A DNA stretch of 64,000 nt from DASUBV01 sp963725175 (GTDB lineage: Bacteria; Actinomycetota; Actinomycetes; Streptosporangiales; Streptosporangiaceae). The notes beneath the pieces were generated by a model. It saw only the letters and a list, made by a program, of their open reading frames with translations. It was not told the DNA's origin and made no database searches. The stretch covers positions 3,658,001-3,722,000 of the forward strand of contig CAVRXH010000006.1 of NCBI GenBank assembly GCA_963725175.1, written 5' to 3'. Of the stretch, positions 49,887 through 60,776 are shown piece by piece (positions within the stretch are counted from its first letter, which is position 1; every line of letters begins with the position of its first letter). The position numbers and the translations under genes are program-made.

Positions 49887-50016
49887 GTTCTGTTAGGTGT
49901 CACGTATCTCGGGCCGTCCTGGTTCGCCCCGGAGCGGATCTTTTCGCGACACGCCGGTGAGCGGTTTCTACGACAATCTAGGGTGAGCGCTAGATCGGCC
50001 CATAGGCTCCTATGGC

Positions 50017-51198
50017 GTGGACCCCGTGCGAAATCCCTACGCCCCAGGAGCGGGCCAGCGGCCCCCGGAGCTGGCCGGCCGCGACCGCGAGATCGCCCAG
50101 TTCGAGGTGGTCCTGGAGCGCATCGCGCGGGGCCGGCCCGAGCGCAGCATGGTGCTGACCGGCCTGCGCGGCGTGGGCAAGACGGTGCTGCTGAACACGT
50201 TCCGCTCGATGGCGATGCAGCGGCTGTGGGGCACCGGCAAGATCGAGGCGCGCCCCGAGCAGTCGATCAGGCGGCCGGTGGCGGGCGCGCTGCACATGGC
50301 CGTGCGCGAGCTGGCGCCCCGGCACAGGGCCCCGGACCGGATCGACCACTTTCTCGGCGTGCTCAAGTCGTTCGCCGCGCGGGACGTGCGCGCGGCCAAG
50401 GGCGCCCCGATCACGCAGCTCGGCATCGATGTGCCCGCGGTGCGCGGCCGGGCCGACTCGGGCGACCTGGAGATCGACCTGACCGAGCTGCTGACGGACG
50501 CGGCGTCGGTCGCGGCGGATCTCGGCGTCGGGATCGGGCTGTTCATCGATGAGATGCAGGATGTGCCGGCGCCGGACATCTCGGCGCTGTGCGCCTCCTG
50601 CCACGAGCTGTCGCAGAACAACGGCCCGCTGATCGTGGTCGGCGCGGGACTGCCGCACCTGCCGTCGGTGCTATCGGCGAGCAAGAGTTACTCGGAACGG
50701 CTGTTCCGCTATGTCTCCATCGACCGGCTTGACCGGCAGTCGGCGGATGTCGCGGTGCTGGCTCCGGCCCGCAGGGAGGGCGCCGACTTCGAGCCGGACG
50801 CGCTCGACGCGCTGTACGCGGCGGCGGACGGCTACCCGTATTTCGTCCAGGCCTACGGCAAGGTCACCTGGGACGTCGCGACCGCCAGCCCGGTGACGGC
50901 GCGGGATGTGGCGGTGGCCGGCCCGGTCGCGGCGGGCGAGCTGGCGGTCGGCTTCTTCGGCAGCCGGTACGAGCGGGCCACGCCGGCGGAGCGGGAGTAC
51001 ATGCGCGCGATGGCGATGCTCGGCGATGACCCGGTTCAGACGGCGCAGGTCGCCGACGAGCTGGGCCGGAAGCCGTCGAGCGTCTCGCCGGCCAGGGACA
51101 GCCTGATTAAGAAAGGGCTGATTTACAGTTCGGAACGGGGCCTCATCGCTTTCACCGTGCCTCATTTCGGACGGTTCCTCCGGGGGCAGCCGGCCTGA
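50017..51198 (+). CDS. AAA-type ATPase with C-terminal winged helix
   Basis: A 393-residue protein: PPELAGRDREIAQFE, Walker A GLRGVGKTVLL, Walker B LFIDEMQD, sensor GAGLPHLPSVLS. The C-terminal part (YMRAMAMLGDD, VADELGRKPSSVSPARDSLIKKGLIY) is a winged helix. This is the Orc/Cdc6-like "archaeal ATPase" group common in actinobacteria; the function is unknown. GTG at 50017. It converges on, and overlaps by 47 bases, the MauE-like gene. Confidence 0.85.
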   Translation: MDPVRNPYAPGAGQRPPELAGRDREIAQFEVVLERIARGRPERSMVLTGLRGVGKTVLLNTFRSMAMQRLWGTGKIEARPEQSIRRPVAGALHMAVRELAPRHRAPDRIDHFLGVLKSFAARDVRAAKGAPITQLGIDVPAVRGRADSGDLEIDLTELLTDAASVAADLGVGIGLFIDEMQDVPAPDISALCASCHELSQNNGPLIVVGAGLPHLPSVLSASKSYSERLFRYVSIDRLDRQSADVAVLAPARREGADFEPDALDALYAAADGYPYFVQAYGKVTWDVATASPVTARDVAVAGPVAAGELAVGFFGSRYERATPAEREYMRAMAMLGDDPVQTAQVADELGRKPSSVSPARDSLIKKGLIYSSERGLIAFTVPHFGRFLRGQPA

Positions 51199-52139
51199 CT
51201 TCCTGGAGCGGCGGCTCGCCGGGCACAGCTAGTTCTGGGCGAATATCAGAGTTTCTAGCGTGGATGCTAGAAACTAGTAGAGAGCCAAAGAGCGGCTTAG
51301 CCTGCGGAGCGGGCCAGGGCAGCGGCTGACCGGTGACGGCATCGACGAGCGCGGCGTGAATCTGCGGCCGCCGCAGCCGTAGCTGCACCCCGAACACGAT
51401 CTCGGCGTCCCGCTCGCCGCACCGGCCGGGGAACACCAGGTACCGCCAGCACAGCTCGCGCCACACGTCGGTGGGCAGGTCGGCGGTGATCAGGCCGGCG
51501 TGGCGGCGCCACTGCTTGCTGCGCCGTACGGCGGTGAGGGTCCGCTCGGCGGGCACGATCCGCAGCTCGCACGGCTCGGAGTAGCCGAGCCGGACCAGCG
51601 CCTCGCCGAGCTCGGGCGAGAGGGCGGCCAGCAGGACGAGCTCGGCGACCAGGATCGACAGCAGGGCGATCGCCTGCGCCTTATCGGCCGGCGGCCGCAG
51701 CGGCGCCAGCTGGACCGTGCTCAGCGCGGCCGCGGACAGCAGGGCCGGCCTGGCCAGCGTGCGCCAGTTCACCGGCGAGGTGCTGAAGTCGCCGAAGCAG
51801 CCGCAGCCCACATCGGGCCTGGAGGCGCGCAGTTCGAGCAGCGCGCACGCCGCGACAAGGAACAGCAGCCCGGTGCCGAGGCGGGCGCAGGTGGCGGGCG
51901 GGCCGCGCGCCAACCCGCCCGGCGGTGGCGATGAGGCCGACGCCCAGGCCGAATTCCAGGCCGGACATGGCCAGCGCGGCGGGGCGGCGCAGGCTCACGG
52001 GGAACAGCACGGTGGGGCCAAGCCCGCCGTCGGTGGCGCCGGCCCTGAGCACCCGGACTAGCTTGGTCACGCAGGCGCCGATCAGCACCGCTGCCAGCAG
52101 CGGTATCTGTACCTCGCCCAGGGCGACGGCGGCGTTCAC
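51152..52139 (-). CDS. MauE/DoxX-like redox-associated membrane protein, frameshifted
   Basis: Two frames together form one protein. The first (52139 down) gives VQIPLLAAVLIGACVTKLVR, then ALAMSGLEFGLGVGLIATA. The second continues ARLGTGLLFLVAACALLELR, RPDVGCGCFGDFSTSPVNWRTL, a Cys-rich loop seen in MauE-like proteins. Removing one base in the GGGCGGG run (about 51914-51920) restores ATAGGLARGPP. MauE-type proteins help disulfide formation in secreted proteins. GTG at 52139 overlaps the stop of the Cys-rich gene. The C-terminal 110 residues are unassigned. Confidence 0.72.
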
Positions 52140-53218
52140 GCCCGGCGGCCCATCGTGATGGTCGCGTTGAAGCAGCCCTTCTCCAGCTCGCCGCCGAGTG
52201 CCACGAAGCTGGCCTGCGTCAGGTCCGCGACCCGGCCGCGCGGCGAGGTCCCGCAGGTGACGCAGCGGTCGTTGAACAGCCGGGCGACGGCCGCGCAGCT
52301 AATCACCGGCAGCACGCAGGACGCGCCGTTGCAGTCGTTGCGGACGCGCAGGTTGCTGCCAAGCGCGAGATAGGGCATCCGGGCGTAGCCGCGAGTGCGC
52401 CCGCCGATCGTCTCCTCGAAGCAGCCGGTCTCCGGGTCAAGCGCGGGGTAGGCAACGCCGAGCATGCTGGCCGGCTTGCCGACCGGCTCGTGCCAGGTGG
52501 CTGAGCCGCTGATGGCTTCCGGAACGTGCCCGCTGACCAGCGGCGGCTCGGGCAGCCGGTCGGCTGGGTAGGCGGGCTGCGAGGTGGCCGGGATCAGCCC
52601 CGCTAAGCCGTCCTCGGTGCGCAGCCCGATGACGTCGATGAGAAAGCCGGGCTGCAGCGTGGGGAACCTGACCTGGATCCGGCCGGCGGCGCGCGGCGGG
52701 ATCGTGACCACCTGCCTGGGCCGGGTCACGCCCTCGTCCACGACCAGGACGTTGCCGTCGTTCTCCACGATGGTGCCGGTCACCCGGCCGATGCTGGCCC
52801 AGATCCGGTCGGCGACGTTGCGCCGCCGCGAGTCCAGCCTGACCATGACCCGGTCGCCCTGGCGCAGGTCGGTCGGCTCGACCGGGGCACCCCGCCAGGT
52901 CGAGGCCTCGGCGGTGAGCGCGAACCGTTGCTCCGAGCCGGGGCGGCCGTCGGGGTCGCCGAGCACCAGGACGTGCGGGCTGACGTCGAGCACGGTGCCG
53001 GTCACCGCGCGGGGCAGCGGCTGGCCGCCGCCGTCCCGGGCCGCGCCGGGACTGCCGGGGGCACCGGCCTCGCCGGCGGCTCCGGGGACGAACTCGGCGG
53101 GCGGCCGGAACACCGCTTCCTTGAGCAGCCGCCGCCGGGCGATCCGGGCAGCGTCGGTGCTGCCGGCGGCGCCCGCGCAGCGGTCGCAGCACCCGCGGGA
53201 ACCGCGAGCCTTCAGCAT
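52136..53218 (-). CDS. Uncharacterised cysteine-rich protein
   Basis: A 360-residue protein starting MLKARGSRGCCDRCAGA. A middle region (about 70-210) looks like small beta-barrel repeats (VTGTVLDVSPHVLVLGDPDG; VTGTIVENDGNVLVVDEG). The end has about nine cysteines: RNDCNGASCVLPVISCAAVAR, NDRCVTCGTSPRG, LEKGCFNATI. No signal peptide. ATG at 53218 has GGAGGGG upstream. Coupled to the MauE-like gene, so a thiol-based role is a reasonable guess. I do not recognise the family. Confidence 0.75.
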   Translation of the reverse strand: MLKARGSRGCCDRCAGAAGSTDAARIARRRLLKEAVFRPPAEFVPGAAGEAGAPGSPGAARDGGGQPLPRAVTGTVLDVSPHVLVLGDPDGRPGSEQRFALTAEASTWRGAPVEPTDLRQGDRVMVRLDSRRRNVADRIWASIGRVTGTIVENDGNVLVVDEGVTRPRQVVTIPPRAAGRIQVRFPTLQPGFLIDVIGLRTEDGLAGLIPATSQPAYPADRLPEPPLVSGHVPEAISGSATWHEPVGKPASMLGVAYPALDPETGCFEETIGGRTRGYARMPYLALGSNLRVRNDCNGASCVLPVISCAAVARLFNDRCVTCGTSPRGRVADLTQASFVALGGELEKGCFNATITMGRRA

Positions 53219-53543
53219 CTGCCCCTCCCTGGGCACCTACGCCCAGCCTTTGACAATGCGGAAAGCATCGCCCGCCGTCAAGCGGTTCGTCACTTCTTGC
53301 CGGCTGACGATCACACATATCCGTCCATTTCATCCCGGCCGAAGGGCTGAGACCGGAGTGGCTCAGAGGGACGTGTGGCCCGGTCTGTCTATATCCGCAC
53401 CGCGAGACGCGCCGTTACGCGGGGTAGTTAACCGTGTGAGCCCCGTGCTGGGTACCGTTGACCTTGTGAGCGTCGGGGGCGATCACTTGGCAGGACAGGT
53501 ATGCGCGAGCGCGGGCGGAGGGGTACCGCGGGCCGCGGCATCG
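53219..53543. other. Divergent intergenic region
   Basis: Between the Cys-rich gene and the ECF sigma gene. I see no further gene, no strong promoter and no hairpin. If the sigma gene uses GTG at 53466 the gap shrinks to about 250 bases. Confidence 0.5.
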
Positions 53544-54089
53544 ATGCACGCCAAGGCGGGGAATGAGGCTCGCCGGGTAGCCGCGCGAGACGCCCCAGAA
53601 GTCCCGGAGGACCCGGAGTTCCGCGAGTACGTCACCGCGCGGGGCCGGGCGCTGCTGCGCACCGCGTACCTGCTCACCGGGAACCTGGCCGATGCCGAGG
53701 ACCTGGTACAGGCCGCGCTGGCCAAGACCTACCTGGCCTGGGACCGGATCGAGGATCGCGGCGCCCTGGACGGCTACGTCCGGCGCGCCATGGTGAACAC
53801 GCACATCTCCTGGTGGCGCCGCCGCCGGGTGCAGGAGTTCCCCACCGCCGACCTGCCAGACCAGGCGGTCGCCGATCACGCGGGGGACAGCGACCTGCAG
53901 GAGACGCTGCGGCGCGCGATCGACCGGCTGCCGCACCGGATGCGGGCCGCCGTGGTGCTGCGCTACTACGAGGACATGACCGAGGCCGAGGTAGCTGAGC
54001 GGCTCGGGGTGAGCCTGGGGACGGTGAAAAGCACCGTCTCGCGCGCGGTCGCGAAGCTGCGCATCGATGCGGAGCTACTCGCTGACTGA
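53544..54089 (+). CDS. SigE-type ECF RNA polymerase sigma factor
   Basis: About 181 residues. Region 2: EFREYVTARGRALLRTAYLLTGNLADAEDLVQAAL, then VRRAMVNTHISWWRRRR (each under the family pattern). Region 4: IDRLPHRMRAAVVLRYYEDM, EAEVAERLGVSLGTVKSTVSRAV. This is the SigE family of the sigma-70 ECF group common in Streptomyces. No anti-sigma gene follows. ATG at 53544 is used; GTG at 53466 is in frame. Confidence 0.9.
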   Translation: MHAKAGNEARRVAARDAPEVPEDPEFREYVTARGRALLRTAYLLTGNLADAEDLVQAALAKTYLAWDRIEDRGALDGYVRRAMVNTHISWWRRRRVQEFPTADLPDQAVADHAGDSDLQETLRRAIDRLPHRMRAAVVLRYYEDMTEAEVAERLGVSLGTVKSTVSRAVAKLRIDAELLAD

Positions 54090-54201
54090 CCGCTGACGGG
54101 GCGGGCCTGACCCGATACCGTGACCTTAGTTACATTCCGGGGAACAGGTTCCGCGCGTTGTCCGGCTATCCGCCTGACATCCGTCGGCCAGGAGGTAAGT
54201 C

Positions 54202-55846
<1,645 letters not shown>

Positions 55847-55939
55847 CCGGCGGCCGGGCCGGGGCTCTCGGTGTTGCCCGCCGGCTTTGCTGGCGTCGGG
55901 CGATACCGGTAGCCTAGGCGCGACCCCGTAGGGTCATTG

Positions 55940-56028
55940 GGAGGCTTCGCCTAGTCCGGTCTATGGCGCCGCACTGCTAATGCGGTTTGGGTTCGCGCCC
56001 ATCCGGGGTTCAAATCCCCGAGCCTCCG
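55940..56028 (+). tRNA. tRNA-Ser (anticodon GCT)
   Basis: An 89-nt class II tRNA. Acceptor stem GGAGGCT/AGCCTCC, anticodon stem CCGCA/TGCGG with loop CTGCTAA and GCT at 55976-55978, long variable arm, T-loop TTCAAAT. Discriminator G. CCA not encoded exactly. Confidence 0.96.
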
Positions 56029-56155
56029 CCCACTGAGCAGGACTTTCTCTGCCGGAAGCTCGTCGGGGAGTCCTGCTTTTCGTGTCTGTGCGGGTGGCGA
56101 CCGTGAAGGTCGGCGCGATCAGGCCGGAAACGCAGTTGCGGCGACGGTCCCGGCG

Positions 56156-57388
56156 CTACACGGACCACAACGCCTCGGTCGGGGACATTCGGGCTGCCCG
56201 GAGGGCGGGCAGTAGCCCGGCCAAGGCACCGATCAGCAGCGTGGCACCGAGACCGCCGATCCAGGCCTCCGGGGGGACGACGACCGTCCAGCCCCTGGCG
56301 TGGGCGTAGATCGCCGTAGCGGCGGCTCCCACCGCTACGCCCGCCGCGCCGCCTATCACGGCGAGCAGGATGGCCTCGGACAGGAACTGGATCCGGATAT
56401 GGCCGCGGGTGGCGCCGAGCGCCCGGCGCAGCCCGATCTCGGAGCGGCGCTCCATGACGGATATGACCATGATGTTGGCCACGCCGACGGCACCGACGAG
56501 CAGGGCGACGGCACCCAGCCCGAGGAACAGGTCGTCAAAAGCGCCCTGCGCGTCGGCCTGGGCGACCAGTGCCGCCGACGGCTGGGAGACATCGACCTCC
56601 TCCGGATCCGCGGGATTCGCCTGCTCGGCCAGCAGGCCGTCAACGGACCTGACCTGGCTGGTCCGCGTCCGGACATAGATGGTCGACGGATGCCCGTCGA
56701 AGCCGAGGTAATTCTCGGCCGCGGGGTAACCGACCAGGACTGAGCTGTCGATATCCGGGGCGAGGGCGACGGGGTTGAGGATGCCGTCCACGTAGAACCA
56801 TTGGCCGCCCAGCCAGATCCGCTCCCCGGCGAAGACCCGGTCGATCCCCAGCCGCTTCGCGGCCAATGCGCCCAGGATGGCTACTGGCTCCCGGACGGTG
56901 GCGGCGTTGAGGTAACGACCCTGGGCGACGCTGGCGGCCAGCGAGGACAGCAGGGCGGGGCTGGCGGCCTCGACCGAGAGGGCGTTGGTCTGGATGGACG
57001 GGATCAGCGGGCTGCGGTAGACGCTGACGTTGACCGTCCCGGTATCTTGCACCCCGGTGACCCCGTCCAGCCGGCCGATCATCGCGGGTGCCGCCGCGGG
57101 AAGCTCAGCAGTCTGGCCGAGGACGGTCTGGCCTTTGGTTACGGTCAGCAGGTTGGTGCCTAGCCTGCTGATCTCGGCGAGCAACCCGGCCGAGGAAGAC
57201 GCTGACAAGCCGAGCACCGCGACGATCGCCGCGACCCCGATCGCGATGCCGAGGGCAGACAGGCCGGCCCGCAGCTTGCGAGTGGCCAGCCCAACGCTGG
57301 CCAGGCGGGTCAGGTCGGCGAGCGGGAGCCGCCCGGGGATCAGCTTGGCGGCAGCGCGCGCTGGCCGCAGCGCCGATGAGGTACTCAT
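56156..57388 (-). CDS. MacB/FtsX-family ABC permease
   Basis: A 410-residue protein with one N-terminal membrane segment (about 42-65), a 240-residue periplasmic-type core and three C-terminal segments. Motifs: KLRAGLSALGIAIGVAAIVAV, MVISVMERRSEIGLRRALGATRGHI and AARMSPTEALW. MacB-like permeases drive export by mechanotransmission. It overlaps the ATPase stop (ATGA) and is the last gene of a four-gene operon. Confidence 0.92.
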   Translation of the reverse strand: MSTSSALRPARAAAKLIPGRLPLADLTRLASVGLATRKLRAGLSALGIAIGVAAIVAVLGLSASSSAGLLAEISRLGTNLLTVTKGQTVLGQTAELPAAAPAMIGRLDGVTGVQDTGTVNVSVYRSPLIPSIQTNALSVEAASPALLSSLAASVAQGRYLNAATVREPVAILGALAAKRLGIDRVFAGERIWLGGQWFYVDGILNPVALAPDIDSSVLVGYPAAENYLGFDGHPSTIYVRTRTSQVRSVDGLLAEQANPADPEEVDVSQPSAALVAQADAQGAFDDLFLGLGAVALLVGAVGVANIMVISVMERRSEIGLRRALGATRGHIRIQFLSEAILLAVIGGAAGVAVGAAATAIYAHARGWTVVVPPEAWIGGLGATLLIGALAGLLPALRAARMSPTEALWSV

Positions 57389-58194
57389 GCCGGGCCCTCC
57401 TGTCTGGCGCCCGGCTGGGCAGGAAGGTGCCCGGCCAGGCGCTCGCCCGCCCCGTCGTCTCGTGGCTCGGCCCCCAGGGAAGCGCCGGTGTCAGCGACGA
57501 CCTGGCCGTCAAGCATCTCGATCCGCCGGGGCATCCGCGCGGCGATGCCCTGGTCATGGGTGATGATGACGATCGTGGTCCCTGCCTCGTTCAGTTGTCT
57601 CAGCAGCGATAGCAGCTCTTGTCCGGTGGCCTGGTCCAGGTTGCCGGTGGGCTCGTCGGCGAGCACGATCGCAGGGCCGCCTACCAGGGCGCGGGCGATA
57701 GCAACCCGCTGGCGCTGGCCTCCGGACATCTGCGTCGGCCGGGCCAGGGGCCGGTCGCCGAGGCCCACGGCTTGCAGGGCCTCCCTCGCTCGTTCCCGCC
57801 GATCCGACAGCGGATATCCCGCGTACAGCAAGCCGTCAGCGACGTTGTCCAGCACGGTCTGGTGCTCGGACAGGAAGAACTGCTGGAAGACGAACCCGAT
57901 GGAGGTGGCGCGCAGTGCGGCCAGGTCCCGGTCGCCGAGGATGGCTACGTCCAGGCCGGTTATCCGTACCGTCCCGCGGCTGGGCCGGTCCAGCGTCCCC
58001 ATCAGGTGTAGCAGCGTGGTCTTGCCTGATCCCGACGGTCCGACGATCGCGACCAGCTCACCCCGGGCCACGGAGAAGCTCACCCCGCGCAGGGCCGTCA
58101 CCGGCGGCTGGCTGGGGTAGACCTTGGTCACTGTCCGCAGCTCCAGTGCCGGGGCGGCGATCCGCTCGGGAGCCTGGGCGAGCACGGCGCTCAC
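57385..58194 (-). CDS. MacB/LolD-type ABC ATPase
   Basis: A 269-residue ATPase: Walker A IVGPSGSGKTTLLHLMGTLD, Q-loop FVFQQFFLSEHQTVLDNV, signature QMSGGQRQRVAIARAL, Walker B AIVLADEPTGNLD, His in IIITHDQGIA. The DEPTGNLD motif marks the LolD/MacB group. Overlaps on both sides couple it to the adaptor and permease genes. An extra hydrophilic tail of about 40 residues is present. Confidence 0.94.
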   Translation of the reverse strand: MSAVLAQAPERIAAPALELRTVTKVYPSQPPVTALRGVSFSVARGELVAIVGPSGSGKTTLLHLMGTLDRPSRGTVRITGLDVAILGDRDLAALRATSIGFVFQQFFLSEHQTVLDNVADGLLYAGYPLSDRRERAREALQAVGLGDRPLARPTQMSGGQRQRVAIARALVGGPAIVLADEPTGNLDQATGQELLSLLRQLNEAGTTIVIITHDQGIAARMPRRIEMLDGQVVADTGASLGAEPRDDGAGERLAGHLPAQPGARQEGPA

Positions 58195-59339
58195 AGCTCC
58201 GGCACCAGGACGCGCTGCCCGGCGGCCAGGCGGGAGCCGGTCACCTGGACCAGGCCATCGGCGTCGTCGAACAGCCCCGGCGAGACGTCCGCGAGCTGAT
58301 GCCGGCCGCCCGCGGTGACTTCCTCGACGGCGTACCCCCCACCGGGCTGGGCCAGCAGCGCGTCCACCGGCACGACCAGGGCGCGGTTCACGCTGGCGGT
58401 GGTGATGAGCACCTGGACCGGCGCCTGGCTGAGACGGCCGGTGACGTTAGGGTCAGACGGGATCACCACCACGGTGACGGTCGTCGAGCCGCCCGAGGAA
58501 ACCGCGACCTGGCCGACCGAGGACACCTCTCCGGGAGTGGAGGCGCCGTCCGGCAGGGTGATCATTACCTTGTCGCCGGCTTTCACCTCGGACTGCTGGG
58601 CGGCGTTCAGGGCGATCGTGACCACCCGCCGGGTCGACGTCGCCGTCAGGACGATCCCCGACGCTGGGCTGCCCAGGGCCGCACGGACGGCGGTGACCTG
58701 GATGGCCGAGGGCAGGAACACCGCCTGGCCGAGCGGCAGCGTCCCGGTCTGGGCCAGCCCGAGATGGGACTGCAGCCGCTGGAGGGCGTAACTCGTCTCC
58801 CAGCCGAAGTAATGCCAACCCAGCTCCTGCATATCCGCCGGGCTCGCATAGCCCATGGTCACCAGGTCATGGTTGAGCTGCGCTACGTCCTCGCCGGTCA
58901 TCCCTTCCGACAGCGCCCGCCACGCCGGGACGTTCCCGTACAGCAGGAACACCGGGGTGCCGTTGTCCACCCGGTACAGCGTCCCGCCCTGCTGGATGAT
59001 GCGCCCGGCGGCCGGCAGCCAGGTGAGGGCGCCGCTGCCCTGCCCGGTCACCGTGTAGGTGCCAGCGAAGCCCAGCGTTGCGTCCACGAGCTCCTGCGAC
59101 GACAGTGACCGCAAGACGACCGGGGCGGTCGACGCCGCGGGGCCGTTCCAGCCCGCAGCGGCCGCGCGGGAGCCCGTGCTGCTGAACGAGTGAGTGACCG
59201 CGACCGCGACCGCTACCCCGGCCGCAACGGCGACCGCGCCTGCCGCCACCGCCCGGCGCCGGCGGCGGCGGGGACGCCCGTAGCCGGGTTCTGCCGGGAT
59301 GCCAGATCCAGCCATCGGCGGCGGGGTCAGAGCGCTCAC
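58191..59339 (-). CDS. Efflux adaptor with peptidoglycan-binding-like domain
   Basis: A 382-residue protein with a basic head, a membrane anchor (about 30-50), and an extracytoplasmic part. A peptidoglycan-binding_1-like stretch, GEDVAQLNHDLVTMGYA... YALQRLQSHLGLAQTGTL, is inserted in an HlyD/RND-adaptor scaffold (VKAGDKVMITLPDGAS; LVVPVDALLAQPGGGYAVE). Such adaptors link MacB transporters to the envelope in Gram-positives. GTG at 59339 overlaps the lipoprotein stop. Confidence 0.85.
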   Translation of the reverse strand: MSALTPPPMAGSGIPAEPGYGRPRRRRRRAVAAGAVAVAAGVAVAVAVTHSFSSTGSRAAAAGWNGPAASTAPVVLRSLSSQELVDATLGFAGTYTVTGQGSGALTWLPAAGRIIQQGGTLYRVDNGTPVFLLYGNVPAWRALSEGMTGEDVAQLNHDLVTMGYASPADMQELGWHYFGWETSYALQRLQSHLGLAQTGTLPLGQAVFLPSAIQVTAVRAALGSPASGIVLTATSTRRVVTIALNAAQQSEVKAGDKVMITLPDGASTPGEVSSVGQVAVSSGGSTTVTVVVIPSDPNVTGRLSQAPVQVLITTASVNRALVVPVDALLAQPGGGYAVEEVTAGGRHQLADVSPGLFDDADGLVQVTGSRLAAGQRVLVPEL

Positions 59340-59929
59340 GACCCGCCGCCGGAGCTGCTGGTCCCCGGAGCGTTGCCAGCCGGGAGGAGACCCTGGCAGG
59401 CCTTGCTCGCCGAGATGAACTGCGGCGAATCAGGATTGACGCCGTTGGTCCCCGAGGTTCCGCTGCCGTGATTGGAGTTGCCTTGCGTCTCCGGACCGGT
59501 CCCGGGCGCTTTGGGATCGGGGATGAGAACGCCATGCGCCTGCATGCACTTGGCGTACTTGAGGTCGGCCGTATAGTTCTGCTCCTGCTGCGCCGTGGTT
59601 CCGGCGCCCGGCATCAGTGACTGGCATGCCTGCTGCGCCTTCGCGTACTGCGGCGAGCTGGGATCGATGCCGCTCCCGGCCGTGATGTTGATGCCGCCGG
59701 AGCTGGTGGGGTCAGGGAAGTTCTTGAGGCCGTGCGAGCGCATGCACTGGGAGTACGCCAGCCCGCTGGACGCGGCCGAACTGCCGGCCGCCGATCCTCC
59801 GGCGGACGTGATATGCGCTCCAGAACTGCCCCCGCAGGCGGTCACCAGCACGGTGCAGGCCATAGCTGCGGTCAGCAGGACAGCCTGCCGCAGGCGGCCG
59901 GGGTCCCTTCGCCGGATGTCGTCGCGCAT
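59336..59929 (-). CDS. Secreted lipoprotein with two CMxxHG repeats
   Basis: A 197-residue lipoprotein with signal peptide and lipobox (VLVTACGG). Two similar units follow: YSQCMRSHGLKNFPDP and YAKCMQAHGVLIPDP, each with a paired Cys downstream (ACQSLMPG, ACQGLLPAG). The units are typical of small actinomycete lipoproteins encoded with MacB-type exporters; the function is unknown. ATG at 59929 has GAGGAGCAGG upstream. First gene of the operon. Confidence 0.85.
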   Translation of the reverse strand: MRDDIRRRDPGRLRQAVLLTAAMACTVLVTACGGSSGAHITSAGGSAAGSSAASSGLAYSQCMRSHGLKNFPDPTSSGGINITAGSGIDPSSPQYAKAQQACQSLMPGAGTTAQQEQNYTADLKYAKCMQAHGVLIPDPKAPGTGPETQGNSNHGSGTSGTNGVNPDSPQFISASKACQGLLPAGNAPGTSSSGGGS

Positions 59930-59985
59930 GTCCTGCTCCTCGCTGAGTGACGGATAGCTGCTGGCAGAAGTTGTATTAGACGGGC

Positions 59986-60025
59986 GGTCACAGCACGGGC
60001 ACGGGTGCTGTGACCCGCCTGTGAC
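59986..60025. promoter_or_regulatory. Candidate response-regulator operator between export operon and two-component system
   Basis: GGTCACAGCAC (59986-59996) is mirrored perfectly by GTGCTGTGACC (60005-60015) over an 8-nt spacer. TGTGAC recurs at 60009 and 60020, eleven bases apart, the helical-turn spacing typical of OmpR-type direct repeats. Confidence 0.6.
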
Positions 60026-60113
60026 TGGCACCGTGGCATCGTGAGCAGGGACAGCTCGAGCAGGAAGAGCGGGCGTCATCGCGGTCGGCGGCGGAGAAAA
60101 TCACGAGGAGATC

Positions 60114-60776
60114 ATGAGGGTTCTGGTCGTCGAGGATCACGAGGTCCTCGCCTCGGCGATCGCAGAGGGGCTGAGCGATGAGGGGATGGCCGTCGACGTC
60201 ACTCTCGACGGGAACGACGCGCTTGAGCACCTGGCAATCACGCGTTATGACGTGGTGGTGCTGGACCGGGACCTGCCCGGCGTACCTGGTGACGAGATCT
60301 GTCGCCGGCTCGCGGCCGACAGATCGGAAAGCCGGGTGCTCATGCTCACGGCAGCTGGCACCGTCAAGGACCGGGTCCAGGGCTTCGGACTCGGCGCCGA
60401 TGACTACCTGACTAAGCCGTTCGACTTCGCTGAGCTGCTGGCCCGCATCCGTGCCCTGGGCCGCCGCTCCACCCCGCCGCTGCCCCCGGTGCTGGAAAGC
60501 GGCGATCTCGCCCTTGACCCCGCCCAGCGGGTCGCGTTCCGCGCCGGGCAGCGGCTGAGGCTCAGTCCCAAGGAATTCGCTGTGCTGGAGTACCTGCTCG
60601 TCGCCCCCGGCAAGGCAGTCTCCGCCGAGGAGCTTCTCCAGCATGTCTGGGATGAGTTCGCTGACCCGTTCACCAACACGGTCAAGACGACAATCGGCCG
60701 GCTCCGGGCCAAGCTCGGCGAGCCGCCCGTCATCGAGACCATCCGCGAGGGCGGATACCGGATAGGCGGATCATGA
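60114..60776 (+). CDS. OmpR-family response regulator
   Basis: A 220-residue regulator. Receiver: MRVLVVEDHEVLASAIAEGL, phosphoacceptor Asp in DVVVLDRDLPG, Thr/Lys in MLTAAGTVKD and DYLTKPFDF. OmpR winged helix: RLRLSPKEFAVLEYLLVAPG, NTVKTTIGRLRAKLG, IETIREGGYRI. ATG at 60114 has GAGGAG upstream. It overlaps the kinase gene (ATGA) and is divergent from the exporter operon, which it probably controls. Confidence 0.94.
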   Translation: MRVLVVEDHEVLASAIAEGLSDEGMAVDVTLDGNDALEHLAITRYDVVVLDRDLPGVPGDEICRRLAADRSESRVLMLTAAGTVKDRVQGFGLGADDYLTKPFDFAELLARIRALGRRSTPPLPPVLESGDLALDPAQRVAFRAGQRLRLSPKEFAVLEYLLVAPGKAVSAEELLQHVWDEFADPFTNTVKTTIGRLRAKLGEPPVIETIREGGYRIGGS

